From Chrysochromulina tobinii (lineage: Eukaryota > Haptophyta > Prymnesiales > Chrysochromulinaceae): a stretch of 45,745 nucleotides of DNA. The stretch spans positions 1-45,745 of the forward strand of contig JWZX01002432.1 of assembly GCA_001275005.1 (NCBI GenBank), read 5' to 3'. The position numbers and the translations under genes are program-made. This document shows positions 1 through 7,766 of the stretch, piece after piece. Within the stretch, counting starts at the first letter, position 1, and each line of letters begins with the position of its first letter. The notes under the pieces are model-generated. The model had not been told where the DNA came from and did not search any database. It was given only the letters and a program-made list of their open reading frames with translations.

Positions 1-112
1 GCAGCCCCGGAGCCGACCGCTCCCCGCGGCCGACTCGGAGGCCGTCCCCTGCGAACCCGACCCAGCCGCCCCCCGCTCCACCGGGGGGAGCCGGACACAC
101 TCACACGCCAGA
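1..112. repeat. Inverted copy of the 4412-4512 repeat
   Basis: The first ~100 bases match, on the opposite strand, the segment at about 4412-4512. Shared blocks include GCGAACCCGACCCAGCCGCC and the core CACCGGGGGGAGCCGG. The copy is truncated by the window edge. It carries one inward-facing copy of the GACACCGGGGGGAGCCGGGA-type core at about 84-102, oriented as if upstream of a minus-strand gene lying to the left of the window. No coding sequence is supported here. Confidence 0.7.
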
Positions 113-171
113 CCACACCCGAACCCCGGGACGCACACATCGCCACAAACCACCGTACAGTACCAGTACAG

Positions 172-693
172 TACCGGTACCCGGTAAAAAGACACCGGGG
201 GGAGCCGGGACACACACGGGACACGCGGACGCACAAAGGCACACGGACCGCACAGACGAACCCGGTACATTGTACTGTACGGGTACCACTGACGAAACGT
301 TCCCCCATTCTTTGGAACTAGCAGTCTAGCACGAGGAAACAGAGCGCGCGACGGCCAATGGCCGCCAGCCGCGCGCAATCACATCCCGCGTGTTAAGCTG
401 TTAACGCGCTGGATGTACGATGTTGAGCCTACGCGCCCTTCTGGACGCGAAGCTCTTGAAGGAGACAGGATGTGATAAATGTGATTGCACGCGGCTGGCG
501 GCCTTGGCCGTCGCGCGGCGCGACTCTGTTTCCTCGTGCAGTCGTGCTTCCAAAAGGGGAACGTTTCGTCAGTTTAGTTTCATTTCGTTTCCGAGCACAG
601 TCCCGGCTCCCCCCGATGACTTTTTACCGGTACTGTCCCCCGGTGTCTTTTTACCCCGGCTCCCCCCGGTGTCTTTTTACCGGTACCCTGTGG
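172..693. repeat. Palindromic fold-back repeat element
   Basis: The left arm (about 172-390) and right arm (about 478-693) are imperfect reverse complements. Inner arms: 287-390 contains GACGAAACGTTCCCC, GCACGAGGAAACAGAG and CGCGACGGCCAATGGCCGCC; 478-580 carries the complements in mirrored order. The outer ends both carry CCGGTAAAAAGACACCGGGG, on opposite strands. The unpaired centre (about 391-477) has a small palindrome GTTAAGCTGTTAAC. This is the structure of a MITE or fold-back element, or of a mirrored bidirectional promoter. No transposase is encoded. Confidence 0.7.
601..693 (+). promoter_or_regulatory. Leader element copies before the DUF3431-like gene
   Basis: Two full cores and one partial core of the recurring CCCGGCTCCCCCCGGTGTC plus TTTTTACCGG element lie at about 601-630, 636-654 and 654-684. 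The last is 31-40 bp from the ATG at 725. The same element stands in the same orientation before four other genes in this window. The last copy is open in frame with the gene, but an in-frame TGA at 617 and no intervening ATG argue that it is untranslated leader. Its function is inferred from position only. Confidence 0.5.
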
Positions 694-724
694 CGGCTCC
701 CACTTTTCCAGTGTTTACAGTCGC

Positions 725-1969
725 ATGGCAAAAGTACCTTTGCCAACCCTCGGCCAACCCTCGGCCTTCTTGCAATGGGTCGAACAGACAGACTCGGGCG
801 GTCTCTCGCCTACGCAGCTCGCCTTCGCTGCTGCTCGCAAGGGCGAACCGTATTGGGTGAAAAATCACATCTGCAACGAAACGAAGTGCTACACGTATCC
901 GGCCGCAGTGTCGTTGAACCGTGCGCTGCAGATCGTGCAAAGCTGGGAACAGCAGCGCCTCCGAATGGCAGAGCTCAACACAAGCATAGAACGTGCCCTC
1001 GGGTGGGATCTGGCTTTCCAAGCCACCCATAAGATGCAGCGCGCGCAGGAGGCAGCGCGCAAACACCAGCGCAACGCAAGCGCTGCGACACTCATTCACG
1101 TGGTGATCTCCATTCTTGAGAACGACCTGCCGGGATTTGCGCACGCTATCCTCCAGCGCAGGGATCCGCGCGTGAGGCTCGTCGTGTACAATAAGCTCGC
1201 CAGCCTGAATGTGAGCGCCACCACCATCGACGCCCATGGCAACGAGCAGCACAATGTGCCGTTCAAGACCCAGCACCTTCGCAATTGCTTTACCTACGTG
1301 GAGTATGTGGATCAGCACTACGAGAATTTGCCCGACGTTGCCATCTTGACAAAAACCAACATGGTGAGCACCACGACCATGGACTTTATGATCAAAACGG
1401 CGACGAGCAACATGCATCATGTCGACTCTTACCCATGGCCAGAGTGGGGGGGTCGCACGCTCACAAAAGTCCGCTGTCATCCGCGCTGGGCGTGGTCACC
1501 CTTATATCGGCAGCTGTGCCCGTGCCCGTGCCAATCTTCTCCATGCGTCGATGGGCCAGCCCGCTGTACGACCCGATATCAAGGAAATCAATGGGATACT
1601 TATCATGGCTGCATCTTCAACTGTCGCTCCAAGTTGATTCATCAGATCGTCGACTGGATGCAAGATGATGAGCACATAAATCGTGCCGGCCGGCCGCGAT
1701 CATTAGTCGAGGAGGTCTTCTCGGAAGGGATCTTTGCCTATTCGCGGACGATCCTGCGCCAGCACCCGCACCACCTGTACAAAGCATGGAAGCACGAACT
1801 CGCCCAGAGGGGCGACGAGGGCGGGCATCAGGAATGTCTCGACGAGTGGGCCACCTTGTTCGACGAGCCTGGTGACGATCCGTGGGGCCGCGACGCCACG
1901 ACCAGCGTGCCGGTTTGGAAGGCAAGTCCGAGTCGACTTCTTTACACGCCGATTGGCGTCATCGCCTAA
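725..1969 (+). CDS. DUF3431-like protein (414 aa)
   Basis: The protein resembles the DUF3431 family, found in fungi, plants and algae and thought to be glycosyltransferase-like, though no activity is established. Family features seen: a beta-strand/turn start VVISILENDLPGF near residue 123, then LVVYNK, then YVDQHYENLPDVAIL near residue 200 (the family has a nYd.LPD.tiF pattern), and a C-terminal block SEGIFAYSRTILRQHP...LYKAW matching the family's GaqFavs...p..fY end. No clear signal peptide is seen. Residues ~240-290 are Cys- and Pro-rich and do not resemble the family, so a retained intron or divergent insert is possible. The ATG at 725 is the first in frame after an upstream TGA at 617. 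It converges with the GT61-like gene across a 299-bp gap. Confidence 0.65.
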   Translation: MAKVPLPTLGQPSAFLQWVEQTDSGGLSPTQLAFAAARKGEPYWVKNHICNETKCYTYPAAVSLNRALQIVQSWEQQRLRMAELNTSIERALGWDLAFQATHKMQRAQEAARKHQRNASAATLIHVVISILENDLPGFAHAILQRRDPRVRLVVYNKLASLNVSATTIDAHGNEQHNVPFKTQHLRNCFTYVEYVDQHYENLPDVAILTKTNMVSTTTMDFMIKTATSNMHHVDSYPWPEWGGRTLTKVRCHPRWAWSPLYRQLCPCPCQSSPCVDGPARCTTRYQGNQWDTYHGCIFNCRSKLIHQIVDWMQDDEHINRAGRPRSLVEEVFSEGIFAYSRTILRQHPHHLYKAWKHELAQRGDEGGHQECLDEWATLFDEPGDDPWGRDATTSVPVWKASPSRLLYTPIGVIA

Positions 1970-1993
1970 AAACTCATCGTGTTCACATGACAA

Positions 1994-2234
1994 GAGCACT
2001 CTGCGAGTAGCCACCGTAGCCCGTTGTAGCCCGTGGCCGTGCCTTCCTGCGTGCCTTTGGCCGGAACACGGTCGTTCTTTAACGGTTACCTGACCCCCAC
2101 TACATGTCAGGGCTACATGTATTACATGTAACCTTGCTATTACCCCCCGCGCTGGGCGCACACGACACGACACCGGTAAGAAACATGGCGAAACCGAACG
2201 ACCGAAAGCGTAAAGTCCTACGCAGACGCGATTA
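1994..2234. repeat. Dispersed direct repeat, copy A
   Basis: This segment is repeated in direct orientation at about 4165-4360. Shared blocks in order are GCACTCTGCGAG, GTGCCTTCCTGCGTGCC, GGCCGGAACACGGTCGTTC, CCCCCACTACATGT, two TACATGTA-type palindromes, CCCCCGCGCTG and ACGCAGACGCGATT. Small indels separate the copies. The two copies bracket the GT61-like gene. Copy A fills most of the convergent gap between stops at 1969 and 2269. Confidence 0.7.
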
Positions 2235-2268
2235 TGTTTCAAAAAGGACCAAATCGTGCGTTTTGCGT

Positions 2269-3840
2269 TCACCTCCGCCATGGCAATATGCCGCTCGATG
2301 AGTTTCCATTCAGCTCCACCAGCTTGCTCCGAGTTAGCGGCCTGAAGCTGCCAGCCTCCCGATCGTTACCGAACATGCGCCACTGCGTCTGCATAAGCGC
2401 GGCGTTCAGCAAGACCGCGAGACGGCCTGCATGGAGCTTGAAACCTTTATTGTGTTTCCAGCGCAATAAATAGTTGTACTGCGGATGCTTAGGGATTGTA
2501 TCGTCCGGCATCGTCTCGTTGAGAAAGACCGGGTACGCATAGTGCTTATGCCGGCTATCCCAGGTCCATGTAACACTCTCCATGTTGTTGTTGGAGCCGG
2601 GGCGGCCAGAGAGCGTTTCGGAGTACCACACGGACAAATAGATGTTTGAGGCACCGTCGGGCAGGTGCGTGCACGAAAACGCCGTGCCGCCGCACACGGT
2701 GATGCAGATGGAGTAACGCTGTAGCATCTGCACCTCGTCCCAAAGCGTCTCTCCCGACCAAGACCACTCGTCGATTGGCACGTCGAACGTCGCGCGAAGG
2801 GTCTCCAAGGTCTCCTTCGCGTTTAACGCCATCCTGTTGGCGCCGCCATTGTGTGCGCCGCCCGCTTGGGTGCCCCCCTTGTTGATAAAGATGATCCGCT
2901 GCTTTGGAGGGCGAGCGCGTGGGTTGATGCCGATCCCAGCAAGCCAATAGTGCATGAACTTGCCCCAGCTCTCCGGCGGATGGCGACGCGACGAGCCGTG
3001 AAGCGTCCCGTCGCCCGCCAGAAGCGACCTGTAGCAAGTAGTGCGTTTCCCTGGTGGTGGAAAGTTCCTGAGAACCTTCGACTCGTTACGGTACTGGTCC
3101 GAGAGGCCGCGCATCAGCGTCTGAAAGTGAGGACACTTGATGCCCGTTGGCCCTCCGCGGACGTTACGCTCGCATGGTGTGTCGCTCATCAGCACGTGCA
3201 CGTCGCGCGAGACCAGCCCAACAACATCCATCGCGTGCCAGATGGCATAGATGTACTCAGCGTACATGTGCCCGACAGCATTATGCCAGGGCCCGATCGG
3301 CTGGCGGTAGTAGTGCAGGCCGCTGACCCAAGCCACGTTCGACGGGATTAGCCCATCGATGACCTGAACATGGAAGCCTTCGTTGAAGCCAGAGGAGTAT
3401 GTTACTGCCGCTCGAAACTCAGTCTGAACGTGTGGGTCCTCATGCGGGCCCGCCCCTGTTCGGCTGCCCACGTTGGTCCATGTAGGTGGCTCAGCGAGGT
3501 CTGGGTGCCGATGATACTGCCAAATTCCAGATTTGGAACCCTTCTTGTTATAGCACAGGTTCTTGAACATGCACGTGCGCTCTTCCGCCCGGGTAGGCTC
3601 ATCCTCACCGCCATAGCACACATGCGTGCTCACTGCCATTTCGAGGTTGCGAAGAATGGAAGGCTGAAAAGCTGAGAGAGCGGCTCCGAGAGGCGCCGCC
3701 CTTCTTGAAGCGGCCTCGTCATTCAGGCTGGCCGCGGGCTCACTCTTCGCAGTCGTCGCCCTGCAACCGCCGGGCATCACGGTATCACCCTTTGCCCTGC
3801 AACGAGCCTGCCAGTCCCTCGTGCTCGGCTCTGTTGGCAT
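2269..3840 (-). CDS. GT61-like (DUF563) glycosyltransferase, 523 aa
   Basis: The predicted enzyme transfers sugars to protein or glycan acceptors in the secretory pathway, as GT61 members do (EOGT, plant xylosyltransferases). Signs in the second half: PWHNAVGHMYAEYIYAIW, CYRSLLAGDGTLHG, a strand block IIFINKGG and the family-like end block ICITVCGGTAFSCTHLPDGASN, in which a conserved G...f.p.gs pattern precedes a hydrophobic strand. The N-terminal ~120 residues are low complexity and no clear signal anchor is seen, so a first exon may be missing. I chose the ATG at 3840; the frame stays open back to 4008, but only through the upstream repeat (CVPAPPGVFLP), which is better read as leader. ATGs at 3777 and 3639 are alternatives. 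The gene lies between direct repeats A and B. Confidence 0.6.
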   Translation of the reverse strand: MPTEPSTRDWQARCRAKGDTVMPGGCRATTAKSEPAASLNDEAASRRAAPLGAALSAFQPSILRNLEMAVSTHVCYGGEDEPTRAEERTCMFKNLCYNKKGSKSGIWQYHRHPDLAEPPTWTNVGSRTGAGPHEDPHVQTEFRAAVTYSSGFNEGFHVQVIDGLIPSNVAWVSGLHYYRQPIGPWHNAVGHMYAEYIYAIWHAMDVVGLVSRDVHVLMSDTPCERNVRGGPTGIKCPHFQTLMRGLSDQYRNESKVLRNFPPPGKRTTCYRSLLAGDGTLHGSSRRHPPESWGKFMHYWLAGIGINPRARPPKQRIIFINKGGTQAGGAHNGGANRMALNAKETLETLRATFDVPIDEWSWSGETLWDEVQMLQRYSICITVCGGTAFSCTHLPDGASNIYLSVWYSETLSGRPGSNNNMESVTWTWDSRHKHYAYPVFLNETMPDDTIPKHPQYNYLLRWKHNKGFKLHAGRLAVLLNAALMQTQWRMFGNDREAGSFRPLTRSKLVELNGNSSSGILPWRR

Positions 3841-3935
3841 TTCTTCGCTTTTGCCACGCAGAGGTGCCTGATAGGTGCGCGGTCGATTGTGTAGGATTGT
3901 GCCATGTACCGGTAGCGTACTGTACCGGCACCGTA

Positions 3936-4130
3936 CCGGTAAAAAGACACCGGGGGGAGCCGGGACACACATGGGACACACGGGACACGCGGACGCACAA
4001 AGGCACACAGACCAATCTCACAACCAACCAAACCCACCAACAACAAACACCCCGCACGTCAGCGCGACGACCGAAGCCGGTAAAAAGACACCGGGGGAGC
4101 CGGGACACACGGGACACATCGGTGTTACCG
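3936..4130 (-). promoter_or_regulatory. Leader element copies before the GT61-like gene
   Basis: Two cores (3946-3965 and 4087-4105) read CCCGGCTCCCCCGGTGTC then TTTTTACCGG on the minus strand, pointing at the minus-strand ATG at 3840, about 100 bp away. The tract beyond the first core (to ~4060, ACAACCAACCAAACCC...) is mirrored at about 4540-4640, so 3936-4690 forms a second large inverted-repeat region between two divergent genes. A regulatory role is inferred from orientation and position. Confidence 0.5.
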
Positions 4131-4164
4131 GTACCGGGGTATGCCCCCAGGACGGGCGGATGGT

Positions 4165-4360
4165 CTCGGCACTCTGCGAGAGCTCTCGTACATTTAGCCC
4201 GTGCCTTCCTGCGTGCCGTTGGCAATGGCCGTTGGCCGGAACACGGTCGTTCGCTTCACGTACCTTACCCCCACTACATGTGCATGTGATACATGTACCG
4301 GTAGCCCCACTATTGCCCCCGCGCTGACTGATGGTGAAGTCCAACGCAGACGCGATTTAG
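4165..4360. repeat. Dispersed direct repeat, copy B
   Basis: Second copy of the ~200-bp repeat at 1994-2234, in the same orientation, with scattered substitutions and indels. It contains TACATGTA at 4290-4297. It lies between the divergent GT61-like and S49 protease genes, inside the larger inverted-repeat region. Confidence 0.7.
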
Positions 4361-4420
4361 TGGGGAATTAGGGGGAATAGTGCAGCTACATGTATTGAGG
4401 TTCGTGTGTCTGTCTCGTGT

Positions 4421-4690
4421 GTCCGGCTCCCCCCGGTGGAGCGGGAGGCTTAAGGAGGCGGCTGGGTCGGGTTCGCAGGGGGCGGCCTCTTCCGAGTCGG
4501 CCGCTGATTCGGTCGTCTCGCGGTCGCGCGGGCGGCCCTGCGCGCGGGTGCGTTGGTGGGCATGGGTGGGTTGGGATGGTTGTGAGGTTCGTCTGCCCTT
4601 GTGTCCCGTGTGTGTCCCGGCTCCCCCGGTGTCTTTATACCGGTCCCGTGTGTCCCGTGTGTGTCCCGGCTCCCCCGGTGTCTTTTCACA
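4421..4690 (+). promoter_or_regulatory. Leader element copies before the S49 protease gene
   Basis: Three plus-strand cores (4421-4438, 4615-4633, 4664-4682) point at the ATG at 4966. The last reads GGTGTCTTTTCACAGGAC, a good 3' splice acceptor (pyrimidine tract plus CAG), so a 5'-UTR intron is possible. Segment 4412-4512 is mirrored at the window start. A TACATGTA palindrome lies at 4387-4394, just before the first core. Confidence 0.5.
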
Positions 4691-4965
4691 GGACTGAGCG
4701 GGCAGTAACAGTGCCAAAGCACCGGTTGTCGCGTCTGTCGTGTTACAAGTAACGTACACAGAACCGTCATGTAAGGTGTGTGTATCCTGAGCGGTAGTTT
4801 CAGTGCTGTAGCTTTGGTTGTCGCGTCTGTCGTGTTATTAACGTTCACAGGACGAGGCACGAGAGGCCTCGGCACGGGGATGTCTCCACTTTCCAGGGCG
4901 CTCGCCCGCCTCGACGTTGGGAGAAGTCGCCTCTCCAGGTTCTCGTCAAGGACCTCCCTCCATCC

Positions 4966-6786
4966 ATGAAGTCCACGATCATGCGCGCCATGCGCTGCTT
5001 GCAGCCATACAAAGCATTGAACCCTCCAAGAGTGTTTGCCATGTTGCCCACTCGCGCCCTCTCCACGACGCCGAATCCCACCAAGGCTGGACTCGTGCCG
5101 CCAGAGCCCGCCGAAGTTGGCACACCAACCCTGCTGAGCCGTCCACACGAGCTGCTACAACACAAGGCGGACGAGCGAGCTCCGAGCTGGCACCGCTACT
5201 GCATGCTCGGCGGAGGCACGCTAGCAGGCGGAGGTGGGATCGCACTCCTTGGCTACGCTCACCTCCAGTGGCTTATGCCGCTCGTCCCCGACCTCGCGGG
5301 CGTCTCGCTCCTTGGCATCGGCGGCGCACTGCTCGCACGCGCGGCGAAGATGCCATCCAGTGCGAGTGACGGCGGTGCTACAGCGCCGCCGTCGGAGCGA
5401 TCCCGAATGCGCCTCGCGCGCTCCGGCGGACGGTTCATTGCAGGAGGTCATGAGGGCTTTCAGATCGAGATCATCCCCCTGAACGACGAGCTACGCTACT
5501 CGAGCGCCGCCGCAGCGATTGCGAGCGGCGGTCGCGATAGCACCGCCGATGGCGATGGTGCAGCTGGTGGTGGCAGCCCGGCCAAGCCGAAGACGTGCGG
5601 TGAGGCGGAAGAAGCTCTCAAACTCGCGGAGAAGGCGGAGCGCGAGGCTACGAACGCGGCGCGCACCAAGGCGGCGGCCGAGCTGGTCGCAAGTCTCAAG
5701 CAGCAGCTGAGCGAGGGCGCGCCCGCCCGCCGGCTGCGCCAGAAGCTCGAGCCTCGCCTCTTCGTCATCGATTTCGACACCCGCGCGCGTGCCTCGCGTG
5801 ATGGCCGACCCGCAGCTCCACCCTCGACGCGCGCGCTTCTGGACGATCTACGCGAGCAGGTCAGCCTGCTCCTGCACGTGTGCTCGCCGTATGACGAGGT
5901 CGTGCTGCGCATTACGTCACCGGGTGGGCCTGTGACCGACTACGGGCTCGCCGCGGCCCACTTCGCTCGTCTGAAGACCGCGGGTGTGAAGACGACAGCT
6001 GTGGTCGACCTCGTCGCCGCCTCGGGAGGCTACATGATCGCGTGCGCGGCCTCGCAGCTGCTCGCGGCCCCGTTCGCGATCGTGGGCTCGATTGGTGTCG
6101 TTGCGCAGGCGCCCAACGTGCACAGGCTGCTCGAGCAGAACGGCGTCGAGGTGGTCCAGCGAACGGCGGGCGAGTATAAGAGGACTATCCAGATCTTCCA
6201 GCCGAATACGGCCGATGGCCTGCGCAAGTTCGATGAGGAGCTCGCGCTGATCCACTCGGCATTCATAGGGCACGTGCAAGCGCACCGTGCCAACCTCGAC
6301 CCGGCGAAAGTGTGCACAGGCGAGTCGTGGCTGGCTACGCACGCGCTGCCGCTCGGACTCATAGATGGCCTCGCCACCTCCGACCAGTACATACGCGCCA
6401 AGCAGCAGGAGATGGATGCCTACCTGCTGCGCCCGGCGCCGCCCAGGCGGCCGTCGGGTTTGATGGCGCTTCTCTCGCGCACGACCGACGCGATGCTGGA
6501 CGTGGCCGATGCGGCTCGTGCAGCGCTGCCATTGGCGGGCAAGTTGATCAGCTGGACGCGCTCGAGCATCCCCTCCTCCCCCTCCTTCTTCACGGCGAGC
6601 CCTCGGGCGATCGCTGCTGACGTGGCGCACCAGACGCTGCATGAGGCGAGCGGGGCAACTTGCGGGGGCGCGGGCCCTGGGCTTGCTGCGTTGGGCGTTC
6701 AACCACCGCTGCTGAGGGCTGATGAATTCGGCGGCAGCGCACTCGAAGCTGATGCAGCGCGGGTTGGCGGCAATGGGCATTCGTGA
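4966..6786 (+). CDS. S49 family serine protease, SohB-like (606 aa), probably mitochondrial
   Basis: A signal-peptide-peptidase-type serine protease of family S49 that cleaves membrane or residual signal peptides with a Ser/Lys dyad. The core is at ~260-470: VIDFDTRA, ITSPGGPVTDYG (oxyanion region), VDLVAASGGYMIAC with nucleophile Ser353, and GEYKRT with general-base Lys405. The 52-residue Ser-Lys spacing equals that of bacterial SohB and SppA. The N-terminus is basic and hydroxylated and contains RALSTTPNP, resembling a mitochondrial presequence. It is followed by a hydrophobic Gly-rich segment (~88-135) likely to form two membrane spans, then a charged helix (~205-255). The C-terminal ~140 residues are Ala/Pro-rich and not conserved. 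Start choice: first ATG in frame; other ATGs at 4981 and 5041 are possible. Confidence in the family is high; organelle targeting is inferred. Confidence 0.85.
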   Translation: MKSTIMRAMRCLQPYKALNPPRVFAMLPTRALSTTPNPTKAGLVPPEPAEVGTPTLLSRPHELLQHKADERAPSWHRYCMLGGGTLAGGGGIALLGYAHLQWLMPLVPDLAGVSLLGIGGALLARAAKMPSSASDGGATAPPSERSRMRLARSGGRFIAGGHEGFQIEIIPLNDELRYSSAAAAIASGGRDSTADGDGAAGGGSPAKPKTCGEAEEALKLAEKAEREATNAARTKAAAELVASLKQQLSEGAPARRLRQKLEPRLFVIDFDTRARASRDGRPAAPPSTRALLDDLREQVSLLLHVCSPYDEVVLRITSPGGPVTDYGLAAAHFARLKTAGVKTTAVVDLVAASGGYMIACAASQLLAAPFAIVGSIGVVAQAPNVHRLLEQNGVEVVQRTAGEYKRTIQIFQPNTADGLRKFDEELALIHSAFIGHVQAHRANLDPAKVCTGESWLATHALPLGLIDGLATSDQYIRAKQQEMDAYLLRPAPPRRPSGLMALLSRTTDAMLDVADAARAALPLAGKLISWTRSSIPSSPSFFTASPRAIAADVAHQTLHEASGATCGGAGPGLAALGVQPPLLRADEFGGSALEADAARVGGNGHS

Positions 6787-7766
6787 CTCGACAGTGCCGG
6801 CGCTCGGCAAGCTCGTGTGAGCTCGTGAGGGTGGGCGAACTACAGCAGCAGGACACAGGCACGTGGCAGATGGAGGGAGGCGCCGCCGGTGACTTGACTT
6901 GAGAGGAACAATGGGAAGCTCCGTTAACCCGGATCCACACCGTCACACACAGACGACATGACACAACCATCACGATCACAAACCTGCGCTACACAAACCG
7001 AGCGAGACGCTACAACCATCACATTAAATCGTATAGAGAGAGGGAAACTCGCGCACGTTCCAGTTGAGGTGTTGAGCGCGCACGCGCAGCGTCCCGTCTC
7101 CCGAACGACCGACGTTTCCCCGATCGCGGATGCCCATGCCGTCCCCGCGCTTCCGCGGGACCGACGACACGCCCGCACACGTCTGGTCGGCCGGACCGCA
7201 CGGCACGACACCACCGCTCACGTGCACGTCTCGTCAGAATTTTAGATTTCCTATAATGATCGGACGTTCCGTTATATAATAAAAGTTATACACGAAAGGA
7301 CTCACGCGCGGCTGCGGTGAGTAAAACCCGACGCGACTGCGCGCCGGGGGCTCCCCCTCCATAATACGATCCTCTCACATCGCATACTGGGCGCATACCG
7401 TACTGATTCACCTACTTCGCCGGCTTTTCGGTATACACCGTACGGGGTAGAAAAGTTTGTTTTGTCTCACCGGACCGTACCTAACGAGGCGGGCGACCAT
7501 CGGGTGGCTGGAACTCCCCCTTGGCAGGGGGCGGTTCGTTGGCCCCTCCCTACGTGCCACCCCCACAAGTATAACGGCCTATACGGCCCGGGGTTCATCA
7601 GTGTGATGACACTTAAGATGACACCCGGTGACCCCTTACCCCCCCTCTCCCGACACATCGAACCCCCCTTTTCCGTAGGGGAAGTTCGGGAGGTTGTGGA
7701 AAAACCATCCACCCCGGGGAGGATTTTACACCGTACGGGGTATACGCCTCGTCTGAAGTGATACTT
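6787..7766. other. Convergent intergenic region, no gene seen
   Basis: Lies between the stops of the S49 protease (+) and the TrhO-like gene (-). It holds an AT-richer island at 7245-7290 with an AATAAA at 7278-7283 (possible polyadenylation signal, untested). It also holds a ~300-bp segment bounded by a 15-bp direct repeat. Open frames here show no recognisable domain or coding bias. Confidence 0.5.
7435..7742. repeat. Segment bounded by a 15-bp direct repeat
   Basis: ACACCGTACGGGGTA occurs at 7435-7449 and exactly again at 7728-7742. The enclosed ~278 bp is rich in runs of C and G (for example CCCCTTACCCCCCC). The layout could be a target-site duplication around a short non-autonomous insertion, or simply a dispersed motif pair. 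No terminal inverted repeat was recognised. Confidence 0.4.

Noticed and set aside
3841-4008. N-terminal extension of the GT61-like reading frame to 4008
   Set aside because: The extra codons translate the leader repeat (CVPAPPGVFLP) and open with GTG, not ATG; the first ATG after the repeat is at 3840.
7462-7761. 99-codon plus-strand frame in the convergent region
   Set aside because: No domain, runs through the direct-repeat-bounded segment, and its composition is unlike that of neighbouring genes.
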